Assembly: GCA_947493285.1 (NCBI GenBank)
Contig: CANLQH010000001.1
Location: forward strand, 310,001 to 374,000
Direction: 5' to 3'
DNA: 64,000 bases
Source of the DNA: an uncultured Tenacibaculum sp.
Lineage (GTDB): Bacteria > Bacteroidota > Bacteroidia > Flavobacteriales > Flavobacteriaceae
Under the pieces are notes generated by a model. It was not told the origin of the DNA and searched no databases. It saw nothing but the letters and a program-made list of their open reading frames with translations. Below are positions 53,999 through 64,000 of this stretch, one piece after another. How positions within the stretch are numbered: the stretch's first letter is position 1; the number at the start of each line of letters is the position of its first letter. The position numbers were made by a program, and so were the translations under genes.

Positions 53999-56425
53999 TT
54001 ATCTTAAAACAGCATTTAAATTCTTTTCGAATGATTGCTGTAGCTTTTGCATTATTTTATCAATTTGTTTGTCTGCCAAAGTTTTGTTTTCATCTTGAAT
54101 AACAAAACTTACAGCGTATGATTTTTTACCTTCTGGTAATTTATCACCTTCATAAACATCAAACAAATCAACTTCTTTTAATAGCTTTCTTTCTGATTGG
54201 AAAGCCAAATTGTAAATCTCTTTAAACTCAACTTTATTATCTAACAATAAAGCTAAATCACGTTTTACAGCAGGAAACTTTGGTAAAGCGGTAACTTTCA
54301 TTTTCTTATTACCTACTAACTTTAAAATGCTATCCCAATTAAAATCAGCAAACAATACTTCTTGCTTAATTGAGAATCCTTTTAAAATAGCTCTTTTTAC
54401 GACTCCAAATTCAACCAACTTCGTTTTTCCTAAACTTAATGAAACTCCTTCTGAAAACACATCAGATTTAGCTGGTGCAGTTTTTAAGTTATTCAATCCT
54501 ATACGGCTTAACATTGCTGTTATAATTCCTTTTAAATAAAAGAAATCAGAAGTTTGAGTTTGTGTATTCCAGCTATCTTTAGTTTTATTTCCTGTTACAA
54601 ATAAGGTTAAATGTTTATCTTCTTGGTAACCACTTTCGTATTTATGATACGTTTTACCAAACTCATAAAACTTTAACGCATTATTCTTACGGTTAATATT
54701 ATACGAAACAGATTCTAAACCACTAAATAATAATGATTGACGCATAACCTTTAAATCGTTACTTAAAGGATTTAACATCTCTACATTATGTTCAGGATTT
54801 AAATTTTCTGATAACTCAACATAATCAGCTTTTGTTAACGAATTTGCCATCGTTTCGTTGAAACCTAAAGCAGTTAACTGATTTGCAACAATGTTTTCAA
54901 TCTTCACTTCTTTATCACTATCAAAAGAAATAGAAGTATTTAACTTATGAGAAAACTCGATATTATTATATCCGTAAACTCTTAAAATTTCTTCAATAAT
55001 ATCTGCTTCACGCTGTACATCTACTCTATAAGATGGCACTACCAAACCTAAACCAGCTTCGGTAACACTATTGATTTTTATATCTAAAGAGGCTAAAATC
55101 TTTTTGATAGTTTCTTGAGGAATCTCTTGCCCAATTAACTTATACGCATTTTCAAAAGATAAGAACACTTCGAAATCTTCTATCTTTTCTGGATAAAAAT
55201 CTAAAACATCTGATGACATTTTACCACCTGCATATTCTTCAATTAATAAGGCTGCTCTTTTTAAAGCATACTTTGTTAAGTTAACATCTATACCTCTTTC
55301 AAAACGGAAAGATGCATCAGTGTTTAACGCATGACGCTTGGCTGTTTTACGAACTGATACTGGGTTAAAATAAGCACTTTCTAAAAAAATAGTTGTTGTG
55401 TGTTCAGTAACACCTGATTTAATTCCACCGAATACCCCACCAATACATAATGGATTGTTATCAGCATCACAAATCATAATATCCTCTGAAGACAACTCTC
55501 TTTCTACTTCATCTAATGTTGTAAATTTTGTTCCTTCATCTAAAGTTTTTACAACTACTTTTCCTCCTCTAATTTTTGCTGCATCAAAAGCATGTAATGG
55601 TTGTCCTAATTCATGTAAAACATAATTTGTTATGTCTACAATATTATTTTTAGGAGCAATACCAATTGCTTTTAATCTATTTTGAATCCATTCTGGAGAA
55701 TCTTTTACTTCAACATCAGTCATTGTAATTCCACAATAACGAGGAACTAAATCTTTATTTTCAACTTCAATATCAATCTTTAAAGTACGTTCATCTACAT
55801 GAAAATCAGATACTGAAGGTGATATTAACTCGATATTTGTTCCTTGCTGAATTAATCCTGCGCGTAAATCACGAGCTACACCGAAATGGCTCATACCATC
55901 AGCACGATTAGGAGTTAATCCTATTTCGAAAACATAATCAGTTTCTATGTTAAAAACCTCAGAACAAGGAGTCCCTGGAACCAAACTTTCGTCTAAAACC
56001 ATAATACCGTCATGACCTTTACCTAAACCTAACTCGTCTTCGGCACAGATCATTCCATGGCTTTCTTCTCCTCTTATTTTTCCTTTTTTAATTTTAAAGC
56101 TCTCACCTTTTTCATCATACAATAAGGTACCTACAGTAGCTACTGGTACTTTTTGTCCAGCATCAACATTTGGTGCTCCACAAACAATTTGTACAGGATT
56201 TCCATCACCTAAATCGACAGTAGTTACTTTTAACTTATCTGCATTAGGGTGTTTTTCGCATGTTTTTACCTCACCTACAACTACGCCATTTAAACTACCT
56301 TTAATGCTTTCAACCTCTTCAATCCCCTCTACCTCAAGACCTAAGTCTGTCAATAACTCACCTGTTTTTTCAGCTTCCCTGTCGGTTTGTAAAAATTGTC
56401 GTAACCAATTGTATGATATCTTCAT
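53999..56425 (-). CDS. pheT: Phenylalanine-tRNA ligase beta subunit
   Basis: PheT is the beta subunit of the heterotetrameric enzyme that charges tRNA-Phe. From ATG 56425 it has 808 residues (a TTG at 56431 adds only two). The N-terminal tRNA-binding domain (about 40-150, [20 protein letters not shown]) is followed by the B3/B4 editing region, B5, the catalytic-like core and a C-terminal FDX-ACB anticodon domain ([13 protein letters not shown]). pheS is not in the window. pyrD lies downstream behind a terminator. Confidence 0.97.
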   Translation of the reverse strand: MKISYNWLRQFLQTDREAEKTGELLTDLGLEVEGIEEVESIKGSLNGVVVGEVKTCEKHPNADKLKVTTVDLGDGNPVQIVCGAPNVDAGQKVPVATVGTLLYDEKGESFKIKKGKIRGEESHGMICAEDELGLGKGHDGIMVLDESLVPGTPCSEVFNIETDYVFEIGLTPNRADGMSHFGVARDLRAGLIQQGTNIELISPSVSDFHVDERTLKIDIEVENKDLVPRYCGITMTDVEVKDSPEWIQNRLKAIGIAPKNNIVDITNYVLHELGQPLHAFDAAKIRGGKVVVKTLDEGTKFTTLDEVERELSSEDIMICDADNNPLCIGGVFGGIKSGVTEHTTTIFLESAYFNPVSVRKTAKRHALNTDASFRFERGIDVNLTKYALKRAALLIEEYAGGKMSSDVLDFYPEKIEDFEVFLSFENAYKLIGQEIPQETIKKILASLDIKINSVTEAGLGLVVPSYRVDVQREADIIEEILRVYGYNNIEFSHKLNTSISFDSDKEVKIENIVANQLTALGFNETMANSLTKADYVELSENLNPEHNVEMLNPLSNDLKVMRQSLLFSGLESVSYNINRKNNALKFYEFGKTYHKYESGYQEDKHLTLFVTGNKTKDSWNTQTQTSDFFYLKGIITAMLSRIGLNNLKTAPAKSDVFSEGVSLSLGKTKLVEFGVVKRAILKGFSIKQEVLFADFNWDSILKLVGNKKMKVTALPKFPAVKRDLALLLDNKVEFKEIYNLAFQSERKLLKEVDLFDVYEGDKLPEGKKSYAVSFVIQDENKTLADKQIDKIMQKLQQSFEKNLNAVLR

Positions 56426-56596
56426 AATCAATCTCTAATTTTAGCCCGCAAATTTACGGAAAATAAAGGAAAAAAACGCATTCTCATTTAATAGCATTTA
56501 GTTTACTGACTGTTAACGTTTTGATAACATTGTTCGATTTCTGTTTTTGTTTTTTTGCAATCCCTTTAATTCTAACATAACACAACTTTCATTTAC

Positions 56597-59440
56597 ATGA
56601 AAAAACTTTTACCCTTCGTATTACTGATAACTTCTTTATCAGTATTTTCACAAATTCCATCTTATTATAACGATGTAAATTTAAATCAAACAGGTACATC
56701 TTTGAAAGATGCTTTAGCTACAAAAATTATTAGCACACATGCTACTAATTTATCATACACTCCAGGTGTATGGGATGCTTTAAAGCAATCAGATCTTGAC
56801 CCTACAGATAATTCAAAAGTTATTTTAATTTACGGTTATAGTGATACTGACGGTAATTATGTTACTGACAGAACTAGAAGTAAAGATGCGAATGGTGGTT
56901 CTGCTGGTACACAGTGGAACAGAGAACATGTTTATCCAAAATCTTTAGGAACTCCTAATTTAGGAACTTCGGGTCCTGGTGCCGATGTGCATCATCTTAG
57001 ACCTGCAGACATTTCTTTTAATGGACAAAGAAGTAGTAAAAAATTTGCTGCTGGTTCTGGAAATGCAGGAGATTCTAACGGAGGATGGTACCCTGGAGAT
57101 GAGTGGAAAGGAGATGTTGCTCGTATGATGATGTATGTATATTTACGTTATGGTAACCAATGTTTGCCTAGTAATGTTGCTATCGGAACAGCAAACTCTT
57201 CTGACAGTAATATGATTGATTTATTATTACAATGGAATGCAGAAGATCCTGTTTCTGATTTTGAAAAACAACGTAATCCTATTTTACAAGGTATACAAGG
57301 TAACCGTAATCCTTTTATTGACAACCCTGCATTTGCTACTCAAATTTGGGGAGGTCCACAAGCTGAAGATTTATTTGGTAATGGCGGCGGCGGTAGCAAC
57401 GATACGCAAGCACCGACTGCACCAACAAATTTAGTTGCTTCAAATATTACTGAAAACTCAGTAAACTTAAACTGGTCTGCTTCTACAGATAACACAGGAG
57501 TAACTGGTTATGATGTTTATAACGGAGCTACTAAAATAACTACGATTAATGCAACTTCTTATTCTCTAACTGGATTAACAGCTTCTACTGCTTATACATT
57601 TTCAGTAAAAGCTAAAGATGCTGCTAATAATATATCTACTTCTAGTAATACTGTTAATGTAACTACCACTGCTGCTCCTACTTCAGGTACAGCTACAGAT
57701 TTATTAATTTCTGAATATGTAGAAGGTTCTTCAAATAACAAAGCTTTAGAGATTGCTAACTTTACAGGAGGTACAATTAATTTATCTGGATATTCATTAA
57801 AAAAAGCTTCTAACGGAGGTGGATGGTCTAACACATTAACTTTAAGTGGTTCTTTAGAAAATGGGAAAACTTATGTTGTTGCTAATAGTAGCGCCTCAAC
57901 TACTATAAAAAATAAAGCTCAGAAAACTGAAACTAGTGTTACTTCATTTAACGGGAATGATGCAATTGGATTATTTAAAGGTAGTACTCTTATCGATTTA
58001 ATTGGAAACCCAAATAGTTCTTCAACATTTGCACAAGACAAAACTTTACAAAGAAAGTCTTCTGTTAAATCGCCTAATTCGTCATACACAACTTCTGAAT
58101 GGAATGTACTTTCAAAAGATACATTTAGTGGTTTAGGAAGTCATGTTATTGATGGAGCTACTCCAGATACTCAAGCACCTACTACTCCAACAAACTTAGC
58201 TGGATCAAACGTAACACAAACTTCTGTTGATTTAGCATGGACTGCTGCTACTGATAATGTTGCCGTAACAGGGTATGATGTATTTAATGGTAGCACAAAA
58301 ATAGCAACTGTTACTTCTACTAATTATTCAGTAACAGGATTAACTGCTGCAACTAATTACACTTTCACTGTTAAAGCTAAAGATGCTGCAGGAAATATTT
58401 CATCAGCTAGTAATACTTTAGGAATTACTACAAAATCTAATGCGGATACTACTGCTCCAAGTGCACCTACAAACTTAGCTGTTTCAAATGTAACACAAAC
58501 ATCGGTTAATTTAGCATGGACTGCTGCTACTGATAATGTTGCTGTTACAGAATATGATGTATTTAATGGTAGCACAAAAATAGCAACCGTAACTTCAACA
58601 AGTTATTTAGTAACTGGTTTAACTGCTTCAACAAACTATACTTTCTCTGTTAAGGCGAAAGATGCTGCTAATAACATTTCTGCTTCTAGCAATACTGTTG
58701 GGGTAACTACAAAATCTGTAGTTGTAACATACTGTTCTTCTAAAGGAAACAACTCTAGTTATGAATATATTGACAATGTTGTTATAGGTGGAATTTCAAA
58801 TAACACATCTGCAAATGGTGGCTATGGTGATTTCACAGCTCAAACAGGTAATCTTTCTTATGGAAGTAATACGATTATTGTAAGTGCTGGTTTCTCTGGA
58901 TCATCTTATACTGAAAACTGGAGAGTTTGGATTGACTTTAACAAAAACGGAACTTTTGAAAGTAACGAAGAAGTTGTTAGCGGATCATCATCTAGCTCAG
59001 GAAACTTATCTTATACATTCTCTGTTCCTTCTTCTGCTTTATCAGGAAAAACTAGAATGCGTGTTTCTATGAAGTGGAATGGAACTCCAACTTCTTGTGA
59101 AACATTTTCTTATGGAGAGGTTGAAGATTATTCAGTTAACATAGGTGCAAGTTCAAGAGGTAACAATAGTAGCTCAGCAGTTATAGACGGTAAATTAGGA
59201 AATGAAGCGCCAGTATTTAGTGCTAACATCTTCCCTAACCCAACTGCCGATTTTATAAGAATCCAAATGGCAGACGATAGAGAAGCTTATTTTAATATAA
59301 CGAACACTATCGGTCAGAAAATAGCATCAGGTAAAGTTGATCACGCAAACATAAATGTTTCTAATTTAACTAACGGAATTTATATTCTTGAAGTTACTGA
59401 TGGTCAACGTTCATTTACTAAAAAGTTTATTAAAAAGTAA
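56597..59440 (+). CDS. T9SS-secreted endonuclease I family protein with FN3, lamin-tail and GEVED domains, copy 1
   Basis: The 947-residue protein has a signal peptide (ending FSQ), an endonuclease I (PF04231) domain (about 25-260) with the catalytic histidine in WNREHVYPKS (His111) and ADVHHLRPAD, then FN3 (269-357), lamin-tail-like (about 367-495), two FN3 (about 524-705), a GEVED-type domain (about 712-850, YCSSKGNNSSYEYI then GEVEDYSV) and a T9SS type A sorting tail (IFPNPTADFIRI, NGIYILEV) in the last 75 residues. It is a surface-released nuclease that would break extracellular DNA or RNA. The neighbouring gene is a paralogue. The upstream gap (56432-56596) shows no clear TAnnTTTG box. 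Confidence 0.92.
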   Translation: MKKLLPFVLLITSLSVFSQIPSYYNDVNLNQTGTSLKDALATKIISTHATNLSYTPGVWDALKQSDLDPTDNSKVILIYGYSDTDGNYVTDRTRSKDANGGSAGTQWNREHVYPKSLGTPNLGTSGPGADVHHLRPADISFNGQRSSKKFAAGSGNAGDSNGGWYPGDEWKGDVARMMMYVYLRYGNQCLPSNVAIGTANSSDSNMIDLLLQWNAEDPVSDFEKQRNPILQGIQGNRNPFIDNPAFATQIWGGPQAEDLFGNGGGGSNDTQAPTAPTNLVASNITENSVNLNWSASTDNTGVTGYDVYNGATKITTINATSYSLTGLTASTAYTFSVKAKDAANNISTSSNTVNVTTTAAPTSGTATDLLISEYVEGSSNNKALEIANFTGGTINLSGYSLKKASNGGGWSNTLTLSGSLENGKTYVVANSSASTTIKNKAQKTETSVTSFNGNDAIGLFKGSTLIDLIGNPNSSSTFAQDKTLQRKSSVKSPNSSYTTSEWNVLSKDTFSGLGSHVIDGATPDTQAPTTPTNLAGSNVTQTSVDLAWTAATDNVAVTGYDVFNGSTKIATVTSTNYSVTGLTAATNYTFTVKAKDAAGNISSASNTLGITTKSNADTTAPSAPTNLAVSNVTQTSVNLAWTAATDNVAVTEYDVFNGSTKIATVTSTSYLVTGLTASTNYTFSVKAKDAANNISASSNTVGVTTKSVVVTYCSSKGNNSSYEYIDNVVIGGISNNTSANGGYGDFTAQTGNLSYGSNTIIVSAGFSGSSYTENWRVWIDFNKNGTFESNEEVVSGSSSSSGNLSYTFSVPSSALSGKTRMRVSMKWNGTPTSCETFSYGEVEDYSVNIGASSRGNNSSSAVIDGKLGNEAPVFSANIFPNPTADFIRIQMADDREAYFNITNTIGQKIASGKVDHANINVSNLTNGIYILEVTDGQRSFTKKFIKK

Positions 59441-59462
59441 AATTTACTTTTCTTTAATCCCA

Positions 59463-59489
59463 AAGCCTCATTATCTCATAATGAGGCTT
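59463..59489 (+). terminator. Hairpin after endonuclease copy 1
   Basis: AAGCCTCATTAT/ATAATGAGGCTT (59463-59474 and 59478-59489) with a CTC loop. The T-tail is short, so termination may be partial. Confidence 0.7.
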
Positions 59490-59592
59490 ACTTATGAAAC
59501 TCAATTTGTTGATAACTTACTGACTAACACGACACATACAACTACATAAAATCTTATTTTGCAACGATTTTATAAAATTTAACCCTTTTTTT

Positions 59593-62500
59593 ATGAAAAA
59601 ACTACTACCCTTTTTTTTATTGATAGCTTCACTATCAATTTTTTCACAGCAAATTCCTGCATACTATAATGATGTAAATATGAACCTAACAGGTTCAGCA
59701 TTAAAAGATGAACTTGCTGTTAAAATTATAGGTTCTCACACATCAATATTAACATATACTCCAGATGTATGGAATGCCTTAAAACAAACTGATATTGATC
59801 CTAACAACAGTGCTAATGTTGTTTTAATTTATGGATGGGATGATTCAGATAGTGATATAACAAACGATCGTACTCGTGGAAAAGATAACCATGGAAGTGG
59901 TTCAGGAGTATGGAATCGTGAACACGTGTATTCAAAATCATTAGCAAATCCAAATTTAGGAACCACAGGTCCTGGTGCTGATGCACACAACCTACGTCCT
60001 TGTGATGCTCAAAGAAATTCTTCTCGAAGCAATAGAAAATTTGCTGCTGGTAGCGGTACTCCTTCATATATTACACCTGAAGGATATTGGTATCCTGGTG
60101 ATGAATGGAAAGGTGATGTTGCACGTATGATGATGTATATGTATTTACGTTACGGAAATCAATCTTTACCAACTGGTGTTGGTGTTGGTAATACAGTTCC
60201 AACAGATATTAACATGATTGATTTATTTTTACAATGGAATGCTGAGGATCCAATTTCTGATATAGAAAAACAGCGTAACCCTGTATTAGAACAAATGCAA
60301 GGAAACCGTAATCCTTTTGTTGATAACCCTGCTTTTGCTACTCAAATTTGGGGAGGGCCACAAGCGGAAAACTTATTTGGTAATGGTAATGATTCATCGG
60401 ATACTGAAGCACCTACAACTCCAACTGATTTAATAGCTTCTAATACAACTCAAACTACTGTTGACTTAAACTGGACAGCAGCTACAGACAATGTTGCTGT
60501 ATATCGTTATAGTATTTTTAATGGTAGTACTCAAATAGGCAACACTTCAAATACTAACTTTTCAGTGACAAATTTAACAGCAGGTACTTCTTATACTTTT
60601 TCGGTAAAAGCTTACGATCTTGCAGGTAATATATCACAATCTAGCAATAGTGTTAATATAACTACACTTCCTGGTGGATCTGGAGGAAATACTTCTGACT
60701 TATTAATTTCTGAATATGTTGAAGGTTCTTCTTATAACAAAGCTATTGAAATCGCAAACTTTACAGGAACACCTGTTAACTTAGCTGACTACTCAATTCA
60801 AAAAGCAACGAATGGTGGTGGTTCTTGGTCAAGCACTTTAGCTTTAACAGGTACATTAAATCATGGTGATGTTTATGTAATTGTTAATAATAGCGCTTCA
60901 ACAGAATTAAAAAATAAAGCAAATTTAAACACGACAAGTAGCGTAATGTCATTCAACGGTAATGATGCTGTCGCTATTTTCAAAGGAAGTACTTTAGTTG
61001 ATGTTATTGGTGACCCTAATAGTAGTACTGCATTTGCTCAAGATAAAACGTTACAAAGAAAATCATCAATAACAGCTCCAAACACTACTTATTTAGCTGC
61101 TGAATGGGATGTTCTTTCAAAAGATACTTTTTCTGGTTTAGGTACGCATTCTGTTGATGGAGGAAACTCTGATACTGAGGCTCCAACAGCACCAAGTAAT
61201 TTAATTAGTTCTAACCTTACGCAAACAAGTGTAGATTTAGCTTGGACAGCTTCAACCGATAACGTGGGAGTTACTGGTTATGAGGTCTATCAAAATGATG
61301 TAAAAGTAACAACAGTTACTACAACTAGTCATAACGTAACTGGTTTAGATGTTGAAACGGCTTATAATTATTCAATTAAAGCAATTGATGCAGCTGGAAA
61401 TATTTCTGCTTTAAGTAATAAAGTATTCATTACTACTTTGGCTGCTCCAGATACTGAAGCTCCAACTGCTCCAACTAGTTTAGCTGTTTCAAATGTAACG
61501 CAAACTACAGCTGATTTAGCTTGGACTGCTTCTACTGATAATGTTGCAGTTACTGGATATAATGTATATCAAGGGAGTACTGTAATTGCTACAGTTACTA
61601 CTACAAACTATAATGTTACTGGATTAACTGCTGCTACAAATTATACATTCTCTGTAAAAGCAAAAGATGAAGCTGGAAATGTTTCTGCTGCAAGTAATAC
61701 TATCGGTGTTACTACAACTACAGCTCCTGATACTGAAGCGCCAACTGCTCCGACAAGCTTAGCTGTTTCGAATGTAACTCAAACTACGGCTGATTTAGCT
61801 TGGACTGCTTCAACTGATAATGTTGCTGTTACTGGATATGATGTATATCAAGGAAGTACAGTAATAGCTACGGTTACTACTACTAACTATAATGTTACTG
61901 GATTAACTGCTGCTACAAATTATACATTCTCTGTAAAGGCAAAAGACGAAGCTGGAAATGTTTCTGCTGCAAGTAATACTATCGGTGTTACTACAACTAC
62001 AGCTCCTGATACTGAAGCTCCAACTGCTCCGACTAGCTTAACGGTTTCGAATGTTACTCAAACTACGGCTGATTTAGCTTGGACTGCTTCAACAGATAAT
62101 GTTGCTATTACTGGATATGATGTATATCAAGGAAATACTGTAATTGCTACAGTTACTACTACTAACTATAATGTTACTGGATTAACTGCTAGTACAAATT
62201 ATACATTCTCTGTTAAAGCAAAAGACGAAGCTGGAAATGTTTCTGCTGCAAGTAATACAATCGGAGTTACTACAACTACAGCTCCTGATACAGAAACACC
62301 ATCTGCTCCTACTAACTTAATAGTTTCTAATGTTACAGAAACATCAGCAAATATAGCTTGGTCAGCTTCAACAGATAATGTTGCTGTTACTGGATATGAT
62401 GTATACCAAGGAAGCGCTGTAATTGCTACGGTTACTAATACAAACTATAATGTTACTGGATTAACTGCTGGTACTACCTATACTTTCTCTATTAAAGCGA

Positions 62501-63339
62501 AAGATGAAGCTGGAAACACTTCATTAGCTAGTAATAATGTAAATATTACTACAAATGCTACTTCTACAAGTACTATACTTTCTGAATCTTATTTTGAAAG
62601 TGGATGGGATAATTGGACAGATGGTGGTAATGATTGTGCTCGTTATAAAGGGTCTCTTTCTTATGAAGGAAATTACTCAATTCGTATTAGAGATAACTCT
62701 GGCGTAAATTCATCTATGACATCGCAAGCATATGATATATCTTCTTATGATACTGTAGAAGTAGAATTTTACTTTTATTCTTATAGTATGGAAACCGGAG
62801 AAGACTTCTGGTTACGTTATTATGACGGAAACTCATGGCAAACCGTTGAAACTTATGTTAGCGGAACTGATTTCGAAAATACAAGTTTCTATGTAGCTAC
62901 AGTAACTTTAAATAAAGCTGATTATAACTTTGCTAATAATGCACAGTTCCGTTTCCAAAATGATGCCTCTGCAAATGCTGATCAAATATTTATAGATCAA
63001 GTAACTATTACAGGAAAAACTGGTACTACAAGTGCAAAAGGTATTTTAGCGAGTAGTAAAACTACTCACGTACGTTATTTCGATTCTGGATTAGAATTAC
63101 CTGAAACTGACTTTAAAGCATACCCAAACCCAGTAGCAGGTGATGTTTTAAATATTCAATTAAATGATACTGAGGCCAAAAATGTAACTTATACAATCTC
63201 TTCTATGTTAGGGAAAGTTATTACTAGAGGTTATTTAACTGATGATTATATCAACGTTAACAACCTTAATACTGGAATCTATTTATTAGAAATTAATGAC
63301 GGTGAAGAAAAGATGGTTCAGAAATTTATTAAAAAGTAA
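59593..63339 (+). CDS. T9SS-secreted endonuclease I family protein with tandem FN3 repeats, copy 2
   Basis: The 1248-residue paralogue of the preceding gene starts with the same signal (FSQQIPAYYNDVN) and endonuclease I domain (WNREHVYSKS, His111). It then has FN3 (from 270), lamin-tail-like (about 365-500), and five FN3 units of exactly 93 residues (527 to about 990). A jelly-roll or MAM-like domain follows (about 993-1150, ESYFESGWDNWTDGGND), where copy 1 has GEVED. The T9SS sorting tail is the last 77 residues (YPNPVAGDVLNIQ, NTGIYLLEI). It is probably a surface nuclease with longer stalk and a different ligand-binding domain. Confidence 0.92.
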   Translation: MKKLLPFFLLIASLSIFSQQIPAYYNDVNMNLTGSALKDELAVKIIGSHTSILTYTPDVWNALKQTDIDPNNSANVVLIYGWDDSDSDITNDRTRGKDNHGSGSGVWNREHVYSKSLANPNLGTTGPGADAHNLRPCDAQRNSSRSNRKFAAGSGTPSYITPEGYWYPGDEWKGDVARMMMYMYLRYGNQSLPTGVGVGNTVPTDINMIDLFLQWNAEDPISDIEKQRNPVLEQMQGNRNPFVDNPAFATQIWGGPQAENLFGNGNDSSDTEAPTTPTDLIASNTTQTTVDLNWTAATDNVAVYRYSIFNGSTQIGNTSNTNFSVTNLTAGTSYTFSVKAYDLAGNISQSSNSVNITTLPGGSGGNTSDLLISEYVEGSSYNKAIEIANFTGTPVNLADYSIQKATNGGGSWSSTLALTGTLNHGDVYVIVNNSASTELKNKANLNTTSSVMSFNGNDAVAIFKGSTLVDVIGDPNSSTAFAQDKTLQRKSSITAPNTTYLAAEWDVLSKDTFSGLGTHSVDGGNSDTEAPTAPSNLISSNLTQTSVDLAWTASTDNVGVTGYEVYQNDVKVTTVTTTSHNVTGLDVETAYNYSIKAIDAAGNISALSNKVFITTLAAPDTEAPTAPTSLAVSNVTQTTADLAWTASTDNVAVTGYNVYQGSTVIATVTTTNYNVTGLTAATNYTFSVKAKDEAGNVSAASNTIGVTTTTAPDTEAPTAPTSLAVSNVTQTTADLAWTASTDNVAVTGYDVYQGSTVIATVTTTNYNVTGLTAATNYTFSVKAKDEAGNVSAASNTIGVTTTTAPDTEAPTAPTSLTVSNVTQTTADLAWTASTDNVAITGYDVYQGNTVIATVTTTNYNVTGLTASTNYTFSVKAKDEAGNVSAASNTIGVTTTTAPDTETPSAPTNLIVSNVTETSANIAWSASTDNVAVTGYDVYQGSAVIATVTNTNYNVTGLTAGTTYTFSIKAKDEAGNTSLASNNVNITTNATSTSTILSESYFESGWDNWTDGGNDCARYKGSLSYEGNYSIRIRDNSGVNSSMTSQAYDISSYDTVEVEFYFYSYSMETGEDFWLRYYDGNSWQTVETYVSGTDFENTSFYVATVTLNKADYNFANNAQFRFQNDASANADQIFIDQVTITGKTGTTSAKGILASSKTTHVRYFDSGLELPETDFKAYPNPVAGDVLNIQLNDTEAKNVTYTISSMLGKVITRGYLTDDYINVNNLNTGIYLLEINDGEEKMVQKFIKK
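61171..62565 (+). repeat. Five tandem 279-bp coding repeats (FN3 units)
   Basis: Units start at 61171, 61450, 61729, 62008 and 62287, each exactly 279 bases (93 codons), beginning gatactga or gatacaga. Units 2-4 are almost identical at nucleotide level, including many silent positions, while units 1 and 5 are more diverged. This is FN3 coding sequence, not a CRISPR. Confidence 0.92.
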
Positions 63340-63360
63340 TTTCTAAATTCATTAAAAAAT

Positions 63361-63397
63361 AAAAAAGACAGTTAATTTATATTGACTGTCTTTTTTT
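63361..63397 (+). terminator. Terminator after endonuclease copy 2
   Basis: GACAGTTAAT/ATTGACTGTC (63367-63376 and 63381-63390, one T-G wobble) with a TTAT loop, flanked by A and followed by seven T. Confidence 0.9.
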
Positions 63398-63532
63398 ATT
63401 ATACACAATTGCCTAAACCCTGTAAAATAAAATTAGTCTGTCTTTTAAGAAACTTCAGCTATAAATTATATATTCATTTTATTATTTAAAGATTTTTAAT
63501 TGGTAACTTTATCTTTTAAAATTTCAACTTTA

Positions 63533-64000
63533 ATGAAACACATCTTTTCACACTCTACTATATTTTTACTTTTTATTTGTTTTCAGTTTACATCTTGTGC
63601 GCAACAGCAAAAATCTACAATTAAAAAGGTTGAAAAAACTGATTTAAAAGTTAAAACGGGAGCAGATAGAACTGATTTATATCTTTCTAAATTAAAAGGA
63701 AAAAACATAGCAATTGTTGCTAATCAAACTTCTGTCTTAAACGTTTTACAGAGAGCAGAAGTAAGTCCAAATGTTATGGGGTCTAAATTGATGAATCATC
63801 ACTTAGTAGATTATCTACATAATTATAACGGAATTAATGTAAAAAAGGTTTTTGCTCCTGAGCATGGTTTTCGAGGAAAAGAAGATGCTGGCGCTCATGT
63901 AAACGATGGAGTTGATACCAAAACCGGATTACCAATTTTATCGCTTCACGGTAAAAGTAAAAAACCTTCTGCCGAACAACTAAAAGATATAGACGTAGTT
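63533..64000 (+). CDS. namZ: Exo-beta-N-acetylmuramidase NamZ/DUF1343 family protein, 5' part
   Basis: The ATG at 63533 opens a frame that runs to the right edge (156 codons visible). It begins with a lipoprotein-like signal (FQFTSCAQQQ, Cys20) and reads GKNIAIVANQTSVLN, FAPEHGFRGKEDAGAHVND and TGLPILSLHGKSKKPS, the diagnostic start of DUF1343, whose characterised member NamZ releases N-acetylmuramic acid from peptidoglycan fragments. The rest is outside the window. A TAACTTTA box lies at 63504-63511, 21 bases upstream of the ATG. Confidence 0.9.
   Translation, partial: MKHIFSHSTIFLLFICFQFTSCAQQQKSTIKKVEKTDLKVKTGADRTDLYLSKLKGKNIAIVANQTSVLNVLQRAEVSPNVMGSKLMNHHLVDYLHNYNGINVKKVFAPEHGFRGKEDAGAHVNDGVDTKTGLPILSLHGKSKKPSAEQLKDIDVV

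Noticed and set aside
61171..62565. Regular tandem repeats that look like a CRISPR or satellite
   Set aside because: The period is 279 bases, it stays in one reading frame and translates as FN3 domains; there are no short repeats with unique spacers.
1..64000. tRNA, rRNA, 4.5S RNA, prophage or insertion sequences
   Set aside because: I saw no tRNA-like TTCRANYCC contexts in the short intergenic gaps, no transposase or phage genes, and no flanking terminal repeats.

Overview
The window is chromosomal DNA from a low-GC member of the Bacteroidota, almost certainly the marine Flavobacteriaceae (Tenacibaculum/Polaribacter-like; the genus cannot be fixed from sequence alone). The evidence is: AT-rich DNA with TAnnTTTG-type promoter elements and no obvious Shine-Dalgarno sites, three proteins with type IX secretion (T9SS) C-terminal sorting tails, CarboxypepD_reg-type and beta-barrel outer-membrane families, a UMF1-type MFS transporter and a DUF6702 protein. 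I see no rRNA, tRNA, CRISPR array, prophage or insertion sequence. No intergenic gap exceeds about 300 bases.

Layout. 1-3945: threonine biosynthesis operon (3' part of thrA, a SAM methyltransferase, thrB, thrC). 3983-9639 (minus): an esterase-fold protein that has lost its nucleophilic serine, then an ABC exporter made of an ATPase and a giant permease fused to an M1 aminopeptidase. 9893-13600: secreted serine hydrolase (minus) and a LytS/LytTR two-component pair (plus). 13640-18944: two tandem long-chain acyl-CoA synthetases and a long RluA-family pseudouridine synthase. 18947-21118 (minus): UMF1 transporter and an M48 lipoprotein protease. 21244-26790 (plus): hydrolase, msrB, DUF1572, DoxX-like, DinB, ffh, folD. 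26829-27536 (minus): pepE.

27607-35962 is the most distinctive region: four secreted CarboxypepD_reg-like paralogues in alternating A-B-A-B order, a DUF6702 protein and two M1 metallopeptidase paralogues, all exported and reading the same way. 36079-38535: lon (minus). 38759-41564: TPR lipoprotein, YfiT-like protein, then a WW-like/LysM protein, a LysE exporter and a CoA-binding protein on the minus strand. 41659-52909: outer-membrane barrel, fabH (minus), htpG, a membrane protein of unknown function, a DUF885 lipoprotein, a T9SS leucine-rich protein and a propeller-SnoaL fusion. 52918-56425 (minus): pyrD and pheT. 56597-63339: two large paralogous T9SS-secreted endonuclease I proteins with FN3 and lamin-tail modules. 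63533 to the end: the beginning of a NamZ/DUF1343 gene cut by the window edge.

Most genes are core metabolism, proteostasis (lon, htpG, M48, msrB, ffh) and envelope functions. Transcription units are sharply bounded by long, often near-perfect hairpin terminators, several of them bidirectional, but three convergent pairs have no space for one. Several upstream start codons that a naive ORF call would choose fall inside a terminator or a promoter, and I moved those starts.
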